IMG/VR virus record: IMGVR_UViG_3300031757_000001
Span: 1 to 56,178 of that record
DNA from: a virus
Direction: 5' to 3' (one strand)
Length of the DNA: 56,178 nt
Under the pieces are notes generated by a model, which ran no database searches, was not told where the DNA came from, and saw nothing but the letters and a program-made list of their open reading frames with translations. Both the position numbers and the translations under genes were made by a program. Below, one piece after another: positions 26,890 to 36,561 of this stretch. Each line of letters opens with the position of its first letter. Positions within the stretch are counted from its first letter, which is position 1.

Positions 26890-28761
26890 ATGACTTGGGA
26901 ACAAGGCAATCAACCATCATTCAAAAAAGATAGAGACATAAACCAACAAATCCTCAATCTTGAGGGTAATTTAGAGGAGGAAGATGCAAAATACTATCTT
27001 TATAAGTTTTTAAAAGAGAATACTACATTTGGCACTCAATTATTAACTGGGGTTGAATTATTTCCTTTTCAACATTTAGCCATCAAGGCTATGTTTGAAA
27101 CAGATTACTTCTTAGGAGTATGGGGAAGAGGAATGAGTAAATCTTTCACTACTGGCTTGTTTGCCCTAATGGATGCTATATATAATCAGGGAGTCGAGAT
27201 AGGGATTTTATCTAAATCTTTTAGGCAGGCAAAAATGATTTTTAGAAAAATGGAAGACATTGCCTCTAAACCTGATGCTAGATACCTCAATCAATGCATT
27301 ACAAAAATTACCAAAAGTAATGATGAGTGGTTGATGCAAATCGGAAGTAGCAATATTCGGGCCTTGCCATTGGGGGACGGAAGCAAGCTGAGAGGATTCA
27401 GATTTCACAGGATCATCATCGACGAATTTCTCTTGATGCCAGAAAGAATCTATAACGAGGTTATAGTCCCGTTTCTCTCTGTGGTGGAGAATCCGCAACA
27501 AAGGCAAAAAATATTTGACCTAGAAAACAGGCTAATTGAGCAGGGAAAAATGAGGGAGGCGGATAGATATATCTGGCCGAATAATAAGTTAATAATGCTA
27601 AGTTCTGCCTCGTACAAGTTCGAGTATCTCTATAAGCTATACGAAACGTTTGAAAACCTAATACTAGATGAAAGAGTTGGGCGCAGTGCTTTCGACGCGA
27701 AGAGGGCGATTATGCATTTTAGTTACGACCAGGCTCCAGAGAAGCTATATGACCAGAACCTAGTGGCCCAGGCCAAGCAGACCATGAGTCATAGTCAGTT
27801 CGCTAGAGAGTTCGAGAGTGTATTTACGGACGACAGTAGCGGTTATTTTAAGACATCAAAAATGGCGCAGTGTACAGTTCCAGATGGAGAGGCCCCTTCC
27901 GTTGAGCTTGCAGGGGAGAAGGGCGCAAAATATATTCTTTCCTTTGATCCAAGTTGGTCAGAAAGCGAAGGGAGCGACGACTTCGCAATGTTGGTGTTAA
28001 AATTAAATGAAGAGACTGGCAAGCACATTCTCGTGCATAGCTACGCAATGGCGGGGACGAGACTAAAGGATCACATAAATTATTTTCATTATTTAATTTC
28101 ATATTTCAATATAGTAATGATCGTTGGAGATTATAATGGTGGAGTTCAGTTTATTAACGCCGTAAACGAAAGTAAGATATTCAAGGATAAGAAAATAAAA
28201 ATTAAATTGCTTGATCAGTCTTTTGACAAGGCCGAGGACTATAAGAAGGACTTAACTCGAGCAAAAAGAGTTTATGACCCAGGGGATTATAGTTATTGTA
28301 TTTTAAGGAAACCTACGTCCGACTGGATAAGGAAGGCGAATGAGCTACTGCAGTCCAGCATTGACCACAAGAGGATATGGTTTGCCTCCAGGGCCGTGGA
28401 CGATTGCTATTTAGATCAAAAATCAAAAAAAATACCAATTAAGAAATTAAAATTCATTGGGGGACTGGAGCAGGAAGAGCATAATTCTGGGGCAAAGATG
28501 ATCGATCTTGTGGAGCATTTGTCGGATAACATAAACTCCACCAAGGGGCAGTGTGCGTTAATTCAGGTATATACGTCTCCGCAGGGCCACCAAACGTTTG
28601 ATCTTCCTCCAGAACTGAGGAGATCAAGTGGGCCGAATAAGGCGAGGAAGGATAGTTATTCTGCACTAGTTTTGGGCAATTGGGGCCGCAAGATATATGG
28701 GGATATGATTTCTGTAGAAAGCGAAAGGCAGAGTTCCTTCACTCCAATGTTCATAAGATAA
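26890..28761 (+). CDS. Terminase large subunit
   Basis: The packaging motor ATPase/nuclease of 623 residues. The N-terminal ATPase has a Walker A variant VWGRGMSKS (about 77-85), followed by the Walker B RIIIDE (174-179) and a coupling motif LSSAS (about 238-242). The C-terminal RNase H-like nuclease begins ILSFDPSW (Asp353), with Asp414 in IVGDYNGG as the second acidic residue. Length is slightly above typical. It is unusually placed between sugar-modification genes, with the small terminase not identified nearby. Confidence 0.9.
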   Translation: MTWEQGNQPSFKKDRDINQQILNLEGNLEEEDAKYYLYKFLKENTTFGTQLLTGVELFPFQHLAIKAMFETDYFLGVWGRGMSKSFTTGLFALMDAIYNQGVEIGILSKSFRQAKMIFRKMEDIASKPDARYLNQCITKITKSNDEWLMQIGSSNIRALPLGDGSKLRGFRFHRIIIDEFLLMPERIYNEVIVPFLSVVENPQQRQKIFDLENRLIEQGKMREADRYIWPNNKLIMLSSASYKFEYLYKLYETFENLILDERVGRSAFDAKRAIMHFSYDQAPEKLYDQNLVAQAKQTMSHSQFAREFESVFTDDSSGYFKTSKMAQCTVPDGEAPSVELAGEKGAKYILSFDPSWSESEGSDDFAMLVLKLNEETGKHILVHSYAMAGTRLKDHINYFHYLISYFNIVMIVGDYNGGVQFINAVNESKIFKDKKIKIKLLDQSFDKAEDYKKDLTRAKRVYDPGDYSYCILRKPTSDWIRKANELLQSSIDHKRIWFASRAVDDCYLDQKSKKIPIKKLKFIGGLEQEEHNSGAKMIDLVEHLSDNINSTKGQCALIQVYTSPQGHQTFDLPPELRRSSGPNKARKDSYSALVLGNWGRKIYGDMISVESERQSSFTPMFIR

Positions 28762-28796
28762 CTTGAATTTATCTCTCAACAACATAATATTAAAAA

Positions 28797-29852
28797 ATGA
28801 CTGAGGGGAAAATGAACATACTTGTTTGTGGAGCGGGGGGTTTTATTGCTGGGTATTTAGTTAAAGACCTTTTGAGCAAGGGGCATCACGTAATCGCCGC
28901 AGATATTAAACCGCGAGGTGGCTGGTACCAGGTCCATCGGGGTGCTGTAAATAAATATAGTTGCGACCTGCGCTCTAAGGAAAATTGTGAGATTTTGACC
29001 GAAGGTATGGACAGGGTCTATAATCTTGCATGCAACATGGGGGGAATGGGATTTATTCAAAACAATCACGCCTTATGTATGGAGAGCGTTCTCATACAGA
29101 CCCATATATTGATCGCTTGCAGGAGGAATAACGTTAGGGACATCCTGTACAGTTCTTCCGCTTGCATATATCCAGAAGAAATACAAAAGGAAATTAAGGA
29201 CTCTGCGGCTCAGGGGCTAAAGGAATCCGACGCATATCCAGCGAACCCAGAAGACGGGTACGGCTGGGAAAAGTTATTCAGCGAAATAATAACTGATTAT
29301 TTTCGAAAAGATTTTGGGGTAAATCCAAGAGTATGCAGGTACCATAACGTTTATGGACCACATGGAACCTGGGACGGGGGAAGAGAAAAGGCTCCTGCGG
29401 CCATATGCAGGAAAGTTATAAATGCCAAACTGTCTGGAGAGAAGGAAATAGAGATATGGGGCGACGGAGAACAAACCAGATCCTTTATGTATGTAGATGA
29501 CTGTATAACGGGAATGGATTTATTGTGGAAGAGCGACTTTACTCAACCAATAAATTTAGGGAGCGACGAAATGGTAAGCATCAACCAATTGGTGGACATT
29601 GTGGAAGAAATCGCGGGCATAAAGTTAAAAAGAAAATATTTACTAGATAAGCCTCAGGGGGTTAGGGGGAGAAATAGCGATAATGCACTAATACGTAAAG
29701 TACTGGGTTGGGCCCCCTCGGTAAAGCTTAAGGATGGAATGGAGAAAACTTACAAATGGATATTCCAGCAAATAAAAAATGGACAGGACGGCGACAAGGG
29801 GATGGACGCACACGAGGAGGAGGGCTGGACAATAAACTCCCGCAAGAGGTAA
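28797..29852 (+). CDS. GDP-mannose 3,5-epimerase-like SDR
   Basis: The SDR protein of 351 residues has GAGGFIAGYLV at the N-terminus, the distinctive NMGGMGFIQNN, SSSACIYPE, YGWEK with catalytic Tyr/Lys, RYHNVYGPHGTWDGGREKAPAA and WGDGEQTRSF. This set is diagnostic for GDP-D-mannose 3',5'-epimerase-type enzymes, which make GDP-L-galactose or L-gulose. It probably feeds a phage-encoded glycan modification. Coupled closely to the glycosyltransferase at 29854. Confidence 0.85.
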   Translation: MTEGKMNILVCGAGGFIAGYLVKDLLSKGHHVIAADIKPRGGWYQVHRGAVNKYSCDLRSKENCEILTEGMDRVYNLACNMGGMGFIQNNHALCMESVLIQTHILIACRRNNVRDILYSSSACIYPEEIQKEIKDSAAQGLKESDAYPANPEDGYGWEKLFSEIITDYFRKDFGVNPRVCRYHNVYGPHGTWDGGREKAPAAICRKVINAKLSGEKEIEIWGDGEQTRSFMYVDDCITGMDLLWKSDFTQPINLGSDEMVSINQLVDIVEEIAGIKLKRKYLLDKPQGVRGRNSDNALIRKVLGWAPSVKLKDGMEKTYKWIFQQIKNGQDGDKGMDAHEEEGWTINSRKR

Positions 29853-29853
29853 T

Positions 29854-30639
29854 ATGAGCGACATCAAAGACGACATAACCATTGTGCTTTCCACGAGCCC
29901 TATGCCCAGTCACCCTTCTACGGTATTCTTGGACGAAGTGATAGACTCTATTTATAAGTTTTTGTTCAGGAATGAAAAAACCAAGATAATCATTACTTGC
30001 GATGGAGTTAGGGGCAGGAATGAAAATTATGAAATGTTTCTTAAAGATTTAGAGGAAAAATATAAATCTCATAAAGAGATCGAAATAATCAAGAAGCCAG
30101 AGTTCGGGCACCTGACTGGAAATCTTAGATTTGCAATAGAGCACGTAGAAACTGAATTTGTTTTCTTCGTCCAGCACGATATTTCTTTTTTGAGGTTTGT
30201 CGATATCGGTAAGGTTGTCGAGGACATGCGCAACAACCCGCAATTAAAGCATGTTAGGTTTAATAAAAGAAGAAATGTTAAAAAGCGGGGGGACCGCAAC
30301 TTGGGGAAGCGGAGAGTTGACGCGAACTATAAATACATCTCCACCCCCCAGTGGTCCGACCAGAATCATATCTGTACGGTTAATTACTTCAAGAATGAAG
30401 TTTTAACTAGAGTAAGCCGAGGATTCATGGAACACACAATGAACAGGCGGGCGAGAGGGAAGCACAATGTTTTTGGAACTTATATATTCGGCGACCATAA
30501 CGACCCTACTGCAACGTGCCACCTTCAAGGCAGGGTTGAGGCGGAGTTTGTCATACCTAGCTTCTGTTGCGTGGATTCGCCAAACTTAAAGGGCATTGAA
30601 AATTTCGACGATTATTACAAAGACAAAGTCAACTTTTAA
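29854..30639 (+). CDS. Glycosyltransferase-like protein (GT-A fold)
   Basis: The protein of 261 residues begins ITIVLSTSPMPSHPSTVFLDEVIDSI, a GT2-like N-terminus, has KIIITCDGVRG, and FVFFVQHDISFL, where QHD stands where the DxD metal-binding motif is in GT-A enzymes. The acceptor is unknown, possibly a virion or cell-surface sugar. It starts directly after the epimerase stop. Confidence 0.65.
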   Translation: MSDIKDDITIVLSTSPMPSHPSTVFLDEVIDSIYKFLFRNEKTKIIITCDGVRGRNENYEMFLKDLEEKYKSHKEIEIIKKPEFGHLTGNLRFAIEHVETEFVFFVQHDISFLRFVDIGKVVEDMRNNPQLKHVRFNKRRNVKKRGDRNLGKRRVDANYKYISTPQWSDQNHICTVNYFKNEVLTRVSRGFMEHTMNRRARGKHNVFGTYIFGDHNDPTATCHLQGRVEAEFVIPSFCCVDSPNLKGIENFDDYYKDKVNF

Positions 30640-30676
30640 CTTTTTTAACTTTTGAATAGACTTTTGTCAAGCTTTT

Positions 30677-30685
30677 GTGTATAAT
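30677..30685 (+). promoter_or_regulatory. Putative late promoter GTGTATAAT before the portal gene
   Basis: GTGTATAAT contains a perfect TATAAT with a weak -35 (TAGACT, 17 bp upstream at 30657). The predicted start is one base before ATG 30693, so the portal mRNA may also be leaderless. Related GTGTA sequences precede other late units. Confidence 0.6.
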
Positions 30686-30692
30686 GTAACAA

Positions 30693-32717
30693 ATGGCAAA
30701 AAGAAAATACGTAAAGAAGTCTAAATATTGGGATAAATTTAAGGAAGCAGAGAGGCCGCTTGGGGAGATGGCGGACCATTTCTCTAAAAGCTCCGAATGG
30801 CAGCCAATGGGTTGCGGGGAGAGCTACTATGTGTCTACCAGCGATGCGGCGAGCTGTAGATATAGCTCCTCTACTACGAATCCGTCAAGCGAAAAGAGGG
30901 ATCGTTATGTAAGTAGCAGCACTAAGCCAGAAAGGTTTGCGAACATAAAGCAGGGGCTGCTTCCATTTGAGCATTCCGCGGACGGAATAAGCGTGAAGAA
31001 CTCGATAGAGCTTTGCCAGAAGGCATATGCAAATGTTGCAATATTCAGGAACTCTATAGACATTATGTCAGAGTTTGCGAATTCAGAACTGTACCTAGAG
31101 GGGGGTACAGAATCCGCAAGGAATTTTGTGAAGAAGTGGTTTGAGAAGATAAGCATGTGGAACCTTAAGGATCAGTATTTCAGGGAGTACTATAGGTCTG
31201 GAAATATATTCCTTTATAGAGTCGATGGAAAATTCAATTCAAACGACTTCAGGCAGCTTAAAACTGTTTATGGGAACGAGTCGTTGAATCCTGGGGATGT
31301 TCCTGTGAAATATATTTTACTTAACCCGTATGACATAGTGCATGAGAATAGCGCTAGTTTTGATCAAGGAAAGTACAGGAAGGTTCTTTCTGACTATGAT
31401 TTAGAGCGACTGAAAAACCCAAAGACTGAAAGAGATAGCGAGATATTCAAGGCGCTAGACCCAGAAATAAAAAATAATATAAAAGAGGGAAGGTTTTTGC
31501 CTGACGGGGTATCCGTGAAGCTTGATTCCTCTAAGCTCTGTTATTCTTTTTATAAAAAACAGGATTATGAGGCTTTTGCCGTCCCGTTTGGGTATTCTGT
31601 TTTAGAGGATATAAATTGGAAGCTGGAGCTTAAGAAGATTGATCAGGCGATAAGTAGGACCATAGAAAACGTAATCCTTCTAATTACTATGGGCGCGAAG
31701 GAAGAGGATGGAGGGGTTAATCCGCAGAACATAAACGCCATGCAACAACTTTTTGCCAACGAGAGCGTTGGTCGGGTGCTTGTCGCAGATTATACAACTA
31801 AGGCAGATTTCGTCATTCCAGATCTGAAGAAGGTAATTGGGCCCGAAAAATATGAAGTTGTAAATAGGGATATAAAGGAAGGCCTGCAAAATATTATCGT
31901 CGGAGATGAGAGGTATAGCAACACTGCAGTAAAGACAGAAATGTTCCTGGAAAGACTCAAGGAGGCGAGAAACGCATTTCTGAACGATTTCCTTCAGCCT
32001 CAGATAAAGATGGTCTGCAAGAATCTGGGGTTCAGAAAATTCCCCGTGGCAAAATTTCAAGAAATTGATATTAAGGATGAGGTCCAACTCCAAAGGGTTG
32101 CGACGAGATTGCTTGAGCTCGGCATACTCACTCCAGAGCAGGGAATTAACGCAATTAAAACTGGAGTTTATCCAAACCCAAAAGATTTGGCCCCCACGCA
32201 AGAGAACTATTCCGAAGAGAGGGAGAAGGGGTACTGGAACCCCTTGGTGGGAGGAGTGCCCTCCATTGAGGCTCCTGGGGCAGAAGAGGAGAGGGAGATG
32301 CAGGAAAAGCAACAGGTGCAGCAGAAAAATAATACGGCCCCTCAGCCTGGCAGGCCAGGCGGGACTAGCGACATTCCTCAGGAAAATAAAAGGCAGGCCG
32401 CGTCATATAGTAAGGCTGACATTAAGGAAACTGTTTATGGCTCAGAGAAGCTAAGAGCTTTTGTTACGAAAGAGCTGAAGGGAAAACAAAAGATTAAAAG
32501 ATTAAGCAAAAAACACAATGAGCTGATTGATGGCCTTTGTGAAAATGTAATTTTGTCCTGCGACAAGAAGGACTGGGAAGCTTGCGCTGCATTATGCGTC
32601 GATGATTTCGATAAAATCTCGGAGCTTTCTGTTATGCCTGCGGTTCACGACATTTCTGTTTCGCATGATTTGGGGTTGTATCCCTCTGCGATATTATACC
32701 ATAGCGAGAAAAAATAA
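30693..32717 (+). CDS. Portal protein
   Basis: A protein of 674 residues that fits a phage portal by position (after the terminase, before protease and capsid) and by character: a mixed alpha/beta wing region, long helices of the stem/clip region (about residues 310-470, including GLQNIIVGDERYSNTAVK), and a Gln/Pro-rich linker before a small helical C-terminal domain. It would form the dodecameric DNA channel at the capsid vertex. Sequence similarity to known portals is only moderate by eye. Confidence 0.78.
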   Translation: MAKRKYVKKSKYWDKFKEAERPLGEMADHFSKSSEWQPMGCGESYYVSTSDAASCRYSSSTTNPSSEKRDRYVSSSTKPERFANIKQGLLPFEHSADGISVKNSIELCQKAYANVAIFRNSIDIMSEFANSELYLEGGTESARNFVKKWFEKISMWNLKDQYFREYYRSGNIFLYRVDGKFNSNDFRQLKTVYGNESLNPGDVPVKYILLNPYDIVHENSASFDQGKYRKVLSDYDLERLKNPKTERDSEIFKALDPEIKNNIKEGRFLPDGVSVKLDSSKLCYSFYKKQDYEAFAVPFGYSVLEDINWKLELKKIDQAISRTIENVILLITMGAKEEDGGVNPQNINAMQQLFANESVGRVLVADYTTKADFVIPDLKKVIGPEKYEVVNRDIKEGLQNIIVGDERYSNTAVKTEMFLERLKEARNAFLNDFLQPQIKMVCKNLGFRKFPVAKFQEIDIKDEVQLQRVATRLLELGILTPEQGINAIKTGVYPNPKDLAPTQENYSEEREKGYWNPLVGGVPSIEAPGAEEEREMQEKQQVQQKNNTAPQPGRPGGTSDIPQENKRQAASYSKADIKETVYGSEKLRAFVTKELKGKQKIKRLSKKHNELIDGLCENVILSCDKKDWEACAALCVDDFDKISELSVMPAVHDISVSHDLGLYPSAILYHSEKK

Positions 32718-32747
32718 TTTTATTTATTCCTCCTTGCGCAGAAATGC

Positions 32748-32758
32748 GTGTAACTATA
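32748..32758 (+). promoter_or_regulatory. Putative late promoter GTGTAACTATA
   Basis: GTGTAACTATA lies in the 67-bp gap between portal and the histone-like gene, 27 bp upstream of its ATG. AACCTCCTTAAAAG follows. The assignment rests on resemblance to the other late sequences. Confidence 0.3.
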
Positions 32759-32784
32759 AGCGAACCTCCTTAAAAGTATTTATC

Positions 32785-32958
32785 ATGAACTTAAACGAAG
32801 AAATTAAAAAAGAATTTGAACAATATGAGGAAGATATTTCCTTATTTAACGAAAAGGGAAATAAGTCAGCGGGCACTAGGGCAAGAAAGGCGCTGATGAA
32901 CATCTCCAGGTTATGTAAGGAAATAAGGAAAGAGATTCAGTCCAGAAAGAACGCGTAA
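32785..32958 (+). CDS. Hc1-type histone H1-like protein (57 aa)
   Basis: The short protein has EKGNKSAGTRARKALMNISRLCKEIRKE (about residues 23-50), the hallmark 'EKGNKaAGTRARKa...L.K..RK' of Hc1/histone H1-like proteins of Bacteroidetes and Chlamydiae. It is predicted to bind DNA. Its place between portal and protease suggests a packaged or capsid-associated DNA-binding protein, or a factor against host chromatin. It overlaps the following gene by TAATG. Confidence 0.75.
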   Translation: MNLNEEIKKEFEQYEEDISLFNEKGNKSAGTRARKALMNISRLCKEIRKEIQSRKNA

Positions 32959-34592
32959 TGGATTTTAGGTACACTACGGGGTTCAGCTCCAAGATTACTG
33001 CGTCTTCGGTCGATTCGGGCGGGGACGTTTCAAGGGCCAGCCTAAGGCAGCTATCCGATTTGATCCCCACGGAAGTCGACCTCGACAGGAATGTTGATCT
33101 ATTGGGCGTTGCGTTCAATGCCGCAGTAGCTAATACCTTTAATAGGAATGGCGATGGTATAGATTCGATTACTGCCGTCGCTATAAAAGACAACTTTATT
33201 CATAAGCCCACTAATATAGAACACAATAAGGCGCGAGTTGTCGGGCACATACTTAAGGCGGCGCTCACATCAAGGGAGGACAATTCCCCAATAAGCGAAG
33301 GCGAGGCAATTGAAACCATCAATCCTATTAATATATCACTAGGCGCAGTAGTCTATAGAACCGTCGATTCTAATTTTGCAAATATGATCGAAGAGAGCGT
33401 GAACCCAGAAAGTGATTTATATAATGTAGTCTCCGCAAGCTGGGAAATTGGATTTAATGATTATTACATTGCACTTGGGAGTAAAAATTTAAAAGAGGCG
33501 GAAATCGTTTCGGACGCAAAACAAATAGAAGAATTAAGTAAATATTTAAAAGCTAATGACGGGGAAGGAGAGATGGAGGATGGCACCTTGGTCAATAGGC
33601 TTGTCGTAGGAAACATATTCCCCTTGGGGATAGGCTTTACTGCAAATCCAGCAGCAGATGTAAAAGGGATATATATAAGAGAAGATAAAAAAAAAGAAGG
33701 GGACGCTAAAGTAGCCCAGCCCCTAATCTGCGATGACCCCATAGAAGTGGATAGCACAAGGTTTTTGCAAAAAAACAAGAAAATACAAAAAAACATTTCA
33801 CAAAAGGAGGAAACCGCTGTAACTTTCAACAACGAACAAAATATCATTATGGAACAAAACCAAAATTTATTCGAAGAAATCAAGGAGCTGCTTTCGAGCA
33901 AGCTTCCAGAGAAGAGTTACTCCGAGGAGTCCGTAGCAAATATCGCCAAAGTTGTGGGTGACGCTATTAAGGAAAAAAGTGAGCAATTCGAAAAAGACAG
34001 GCTGGCTATTCTTGAAGATCAAGCAGAGGCCGCTGAAAACGAAAAAGCCAGAGAAGTGGAAGTGGAAGAGCTTAAGAGTAAGCTAAACGAAACCACGGAA
34101 AAACTTGAAGAGCTTGAGCTCGCGCAAAAGACGCAAGCCGATGAGGCCAGATTTAATTTAAGAATGGAAAACATTGATAATGAGTATGAGCTTGCCGATG
34201 AAGATCGTAAGGCTTTGGCCTCTGAGGTTTCTGATCTTGACGAGACTGACGAAACATTTCAGTCTTATAAAGAAAAGCTTTCTGTAATGTGGTCACATAA
34301 AAACAAGGAAACGATTAAGGAAACGGAAGCGGCTTTCCAGGTTAGGCTTGAAGAGGAGCTAGAAAAGAAGCTTCAAGGCCTCGAGACCGCACAAGCTTCG
34401 GATTCAGCAGAAAAAACGGAAGAGGTTCAGACGACCGAAGAGGTTAAGACCGAAGAAGAAATTCTGGAAACCGTTGAGGCTGAACAGGTCGACATTGCAA
34501 ACAATAACGGCGAAACGGCTTCTACGGAAGAAAGCCTTCGCGACCAATTCAAAAAAACTTTCTCTAAAGAAAACGTAACAATTAACTACTAA
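32958..34592 (+). CDS. Prohead protease fused to scaffold
   Basis: The 544-residue protein has two parts. Residues 1 to about 245 are compact, with EHNKARVVGHI and SASWEIGF giving His and Ser candidates for a phage prohead serine protease. Residues about 290-544 are a Glu/Lys-rich coiled coil typical of scaffolds. An in-frame ATG at 33849 could start a scaffold-only product, as in lambda C/Nu3, though the AGGAGG at 33805 is too distant to serve it. It follows the histone-like gene and precedes the decoration and capsid genes. Confidence 0.7.
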   Translation: MDFRYTTGFSSKITASSVDSGGDVSRASLRQLSDLIPTEVDLDRNVDLLGVAFNAAVANTFNRNGDGIDSITAVAIKDNFIHKPTNIEHNKARVVGHILKAALTSREDNSPISEGEAIETINPINISLGAVVYRTVDSNFANMIEESVNPESDLYNVVSASWEIGFNDYYIALGSKNLKEAEIVSDAKQIEELSKYLKANDGEGEMEDGTLVNRLVVGNIFPLGIGFTANPAADVKGIYIREDKKKEGDAKVAQPLICDDPIEVDSTRFLQKNKKIQKNISQKEETAVTFNNEQNIIMEQNQNLFEEIKELLSSKLPEKSYSEESVANIAKVVGDAIKEKSEQFEKDRLAILEDQAEAAENEKAREVEVEELKSKLNETTEKLEELELAQKTQADEARFNLRMENIDNEYELADEDRKALASEVSDLDETDETFQSYKEKLSVMWSHKNKETIKETEAAFQVRLEEELEKKLQGLETAQASDSAEKTEEVQTTEEVKTEEEILETVEAEQVDIANNNGETASTEESLRDQFKKTFSKENVTINY

Positions 34593-34597
34593 TTACC

Positions 34598-35329
34598 ATG
34601 GCTTCTACATTAAAACCTTTTAGACAATACAACGAACACGAGGTACTTAACCTTTTTTCCTTCCAGCCGACATCGGACGATGCTCATGGCTCGAACTGTG
34701 TCAACATGATCGCTGACGGCGGAGAGCATACCTGGGATGCAGGACGACTTCTCGTTTCCAACGAAGTTGCGATGAAGACAACGTTGACCGATAAGTGGGA
34801 CCCCGTTACGCAGAACGACGGCGGAATGCAGGGCGACACAGCTGAGACCGCTTGGGCCACAGCCATAAAGGGCTACCTTGGCGCCAACTACAATGCGGGA
34901 AGGTCTGGCTACGAAAACGTTAGCCCCGATGGTTCTCACGTTGGTCTCTTTGGCAATTCGAACGCTACGTTTACTGCGAAGGCAGACAGCTTGGTTGCCG
35001 CTACTGAAGCTGCAGTTGGAATCTCACTCCGCTCGACATTGGCTTACGACGAGAACAACGAGAAGCTTATGTATTACACGAACAAGCAGGACGAGCTTCA
35101 GGCCGTTCTTCCTGGCGACGCCGTTCCTTGCTTGAGGCGCGGGTTGATTGCGATGGTGGTTGATGGCATAACTGCAAACACGGACGCTGGCTCGCCAGTT
35201 CACGGTTTAGATGCCTCCACAACAAAAGGAGGGCTAGTTTCGCTTACAACCGATGAATCGGCAATCGGTGAGATCGTCGCAGTTATGGACGTTAAGGCAA
35301 AGATTGCCCTTGTCCAGATTGACGTTTAA
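34598..35329 (+). CDS. Probable capsid decoration or minor capsid protein (243 aa)
   Basis: It lies between scaffold and major capsid, the usual place of a head decoration protein. The sequence is Ala/Gly/Thr-rich, beta-predicted and ends with a well-conserved-looking strand set (GEIVAVMDVKAKIALVQID). Codons are biased to C-ending forms like the capsid gene, suggesting high expression. No specific family recognised. Confidence 0.6.
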   Translation: MASTLKPFRQYNEHEVLNLFSFQPTSDDAHGSNCVNMIADGGEHTWDAGRLLVSNEVAMKTTLTDKWDPVTQNDGGMQGDTAETAWATAIKGYLGANYNAGRSGYENVSPDGSHVGLFGNSNATFTAKADSLVAATEAAVGISLRSTLAYDENNEKLMYYTNKQDELQAVLPGDAVPCLRRGLIAMVVDGITANTDAGSPVHGLDASTTKGGLVSLTTDESAIGEIVAVMDVKAKIALVQIDV

Positions 35330-35366
35330 TTTAAACAACATTTAACATAGTAAACAAAAACGAACC

Positions 35367-36539
35367 ATGAATATTACTCTAAAAAGAACTGATGAGCAAG
35401 TAGCCTTAGTTAAGGCAATGGCTTCCAAGAATCGAGACACTGCTTACGAGGCTCAGGCCGCCGTAGCCGAATTCATGGGGCCAATCTTAGCCGAAGTCGT
35501 TAACAACGCTCCGTCTTTGTCTAGCCTGTTCACTACATTAAGCTTTGATCACGAAGACAATCCGTCGATTCCTCTGGATCTCTATTATGATGTAACCGAT
35601 GAGGATTACATTACAATCTGGAGCCAGAATGTTCCTGGCGGTCTTCCGACTAACACGGTACAGCCCACGCAAAGCGAACTTAAGTTCACGACTTACAGGC
35701 TTGATAGTGCTGTTGAGTTCGATAAGAAGTACGCTCAGCGTTCGAGGCTCGACGTAGTGTCGAAGAGTATGACTCGCTTGGCGCAAGAGATTCTCCTTAA
35801 ACAGGAGCGCACTTCGGCCAACTTGATCTTGGGCTCTCTTGCCAAGGCAAAAACCAACGGCAAGACCCACATTTTGTCGAGTTCGAGTACTGGCAAGCTT
35901 GGTCTTGCTGATTTCAATAACCTTCTCGCTCACGCTAAGCGTATTCACGCTTCGTGGTCTGGCGGAACCCCCGCTAGTCGCAGCAGGGGCATAACGGACG
36001 TTGTTTGTTCTCCCGAGGTTGTTGCTGGTCTTCGCTCTCTTGCGTTCAATCCTGTTTATGAGGGCAACACGGGCTCGCATTACCCTGCCACAGACGAAAT
36101 GCGCAAGGAGTTCTATAACTCTGCAGGCGTTCCTGACATTTACGGAATCTCCATCATGGAGCTTAATGAAATGGGTGTTGGCCAGCGTTATAACGATGTG
36201 TTCGACGCGATCCAAGGTCGGGATTCTCGATTTGACACAAGCGAGGACGAAATTGTTCTCGGCATTGACCGCACTAGGGAATCGTTGATTCGCGGGGTCG
36301 CAGTGGATGCTGATTTCGGTTCTGAGTTCCAGCTTAATGTGGATGATCAGTACAGCGTTCGCCAGTCTCGGATCGGATACTACGGCGCCGTTGAAGAGGG
36401 CCGCATGGTTCTTGATGACCGCGCTCTTACAGGATTCGTTCTCTGTGGCGGAGCAACAGGCGTCACCGAATGGGACGGAGCTTGCGCAAGTACAAAGGGC
36501 GAAGCTGGCAATGCGGTACCCACTCCGACGTATACCTGA
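35367..36539 (+). CDS. Major capsid protein
   Basis: The 390-residue protein has position, length and composition expected of an HK97-fold major capsid protein: N-terminal helix, LRSL..NPVYEG-like internal segment, VGQRYNDVFD and SRIGYYGAVEEGRM near the C-terminus. It follows protease/scaffold and decoration genes and ends at a strong terminator. Codon use is markedly C-ending compared with early genes. Function inferred mainly from context. Confidence 0.78.
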   Translation: MNITLKRTDEQVALVKAMASKNRDTAYEAQAAVAEFMGPILAEVVNNAPSLSSLFTTLSFDHEDNPSIPLDLYYDVTDEDYITIWSQNVPGGLPTNTVQPTQSELKFTTYRLDSAVEFDKKYAQRSRLDVVSKSMTRLAQEILLKQERTSANLILGSLAKAKTNGKTHILSSSSTGKLGLADFNNLLAHAKRIHASWSGGTPASRSRGITDVVCSPEVVAGLRSLAFNPVYEGNTGSHYPATDEMRKEFYNSAGVPDIYGISIMELNEMGVGQRYNDVFDAIQGRDSRFDTSEDEIVLGIDRTRESLIRGVAVDADFGSEFQLNVDDQYSVRQSRIGYYGAVEEGRMVLDDRALTGFVLCGGATGVTEWDGACASTKGEAGNAVPTPTYT

Positions 36540-36561
36540 TTTTAATTTTCAACCTTCAACC

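Noticed and set aside
32602-32784. Longer version of the histone-like gene starting inside the portal gene
   Set aside because: The extension overlaps the portal coding end out of frame, and the Hc1-like part begins naturally at ATG 32785.
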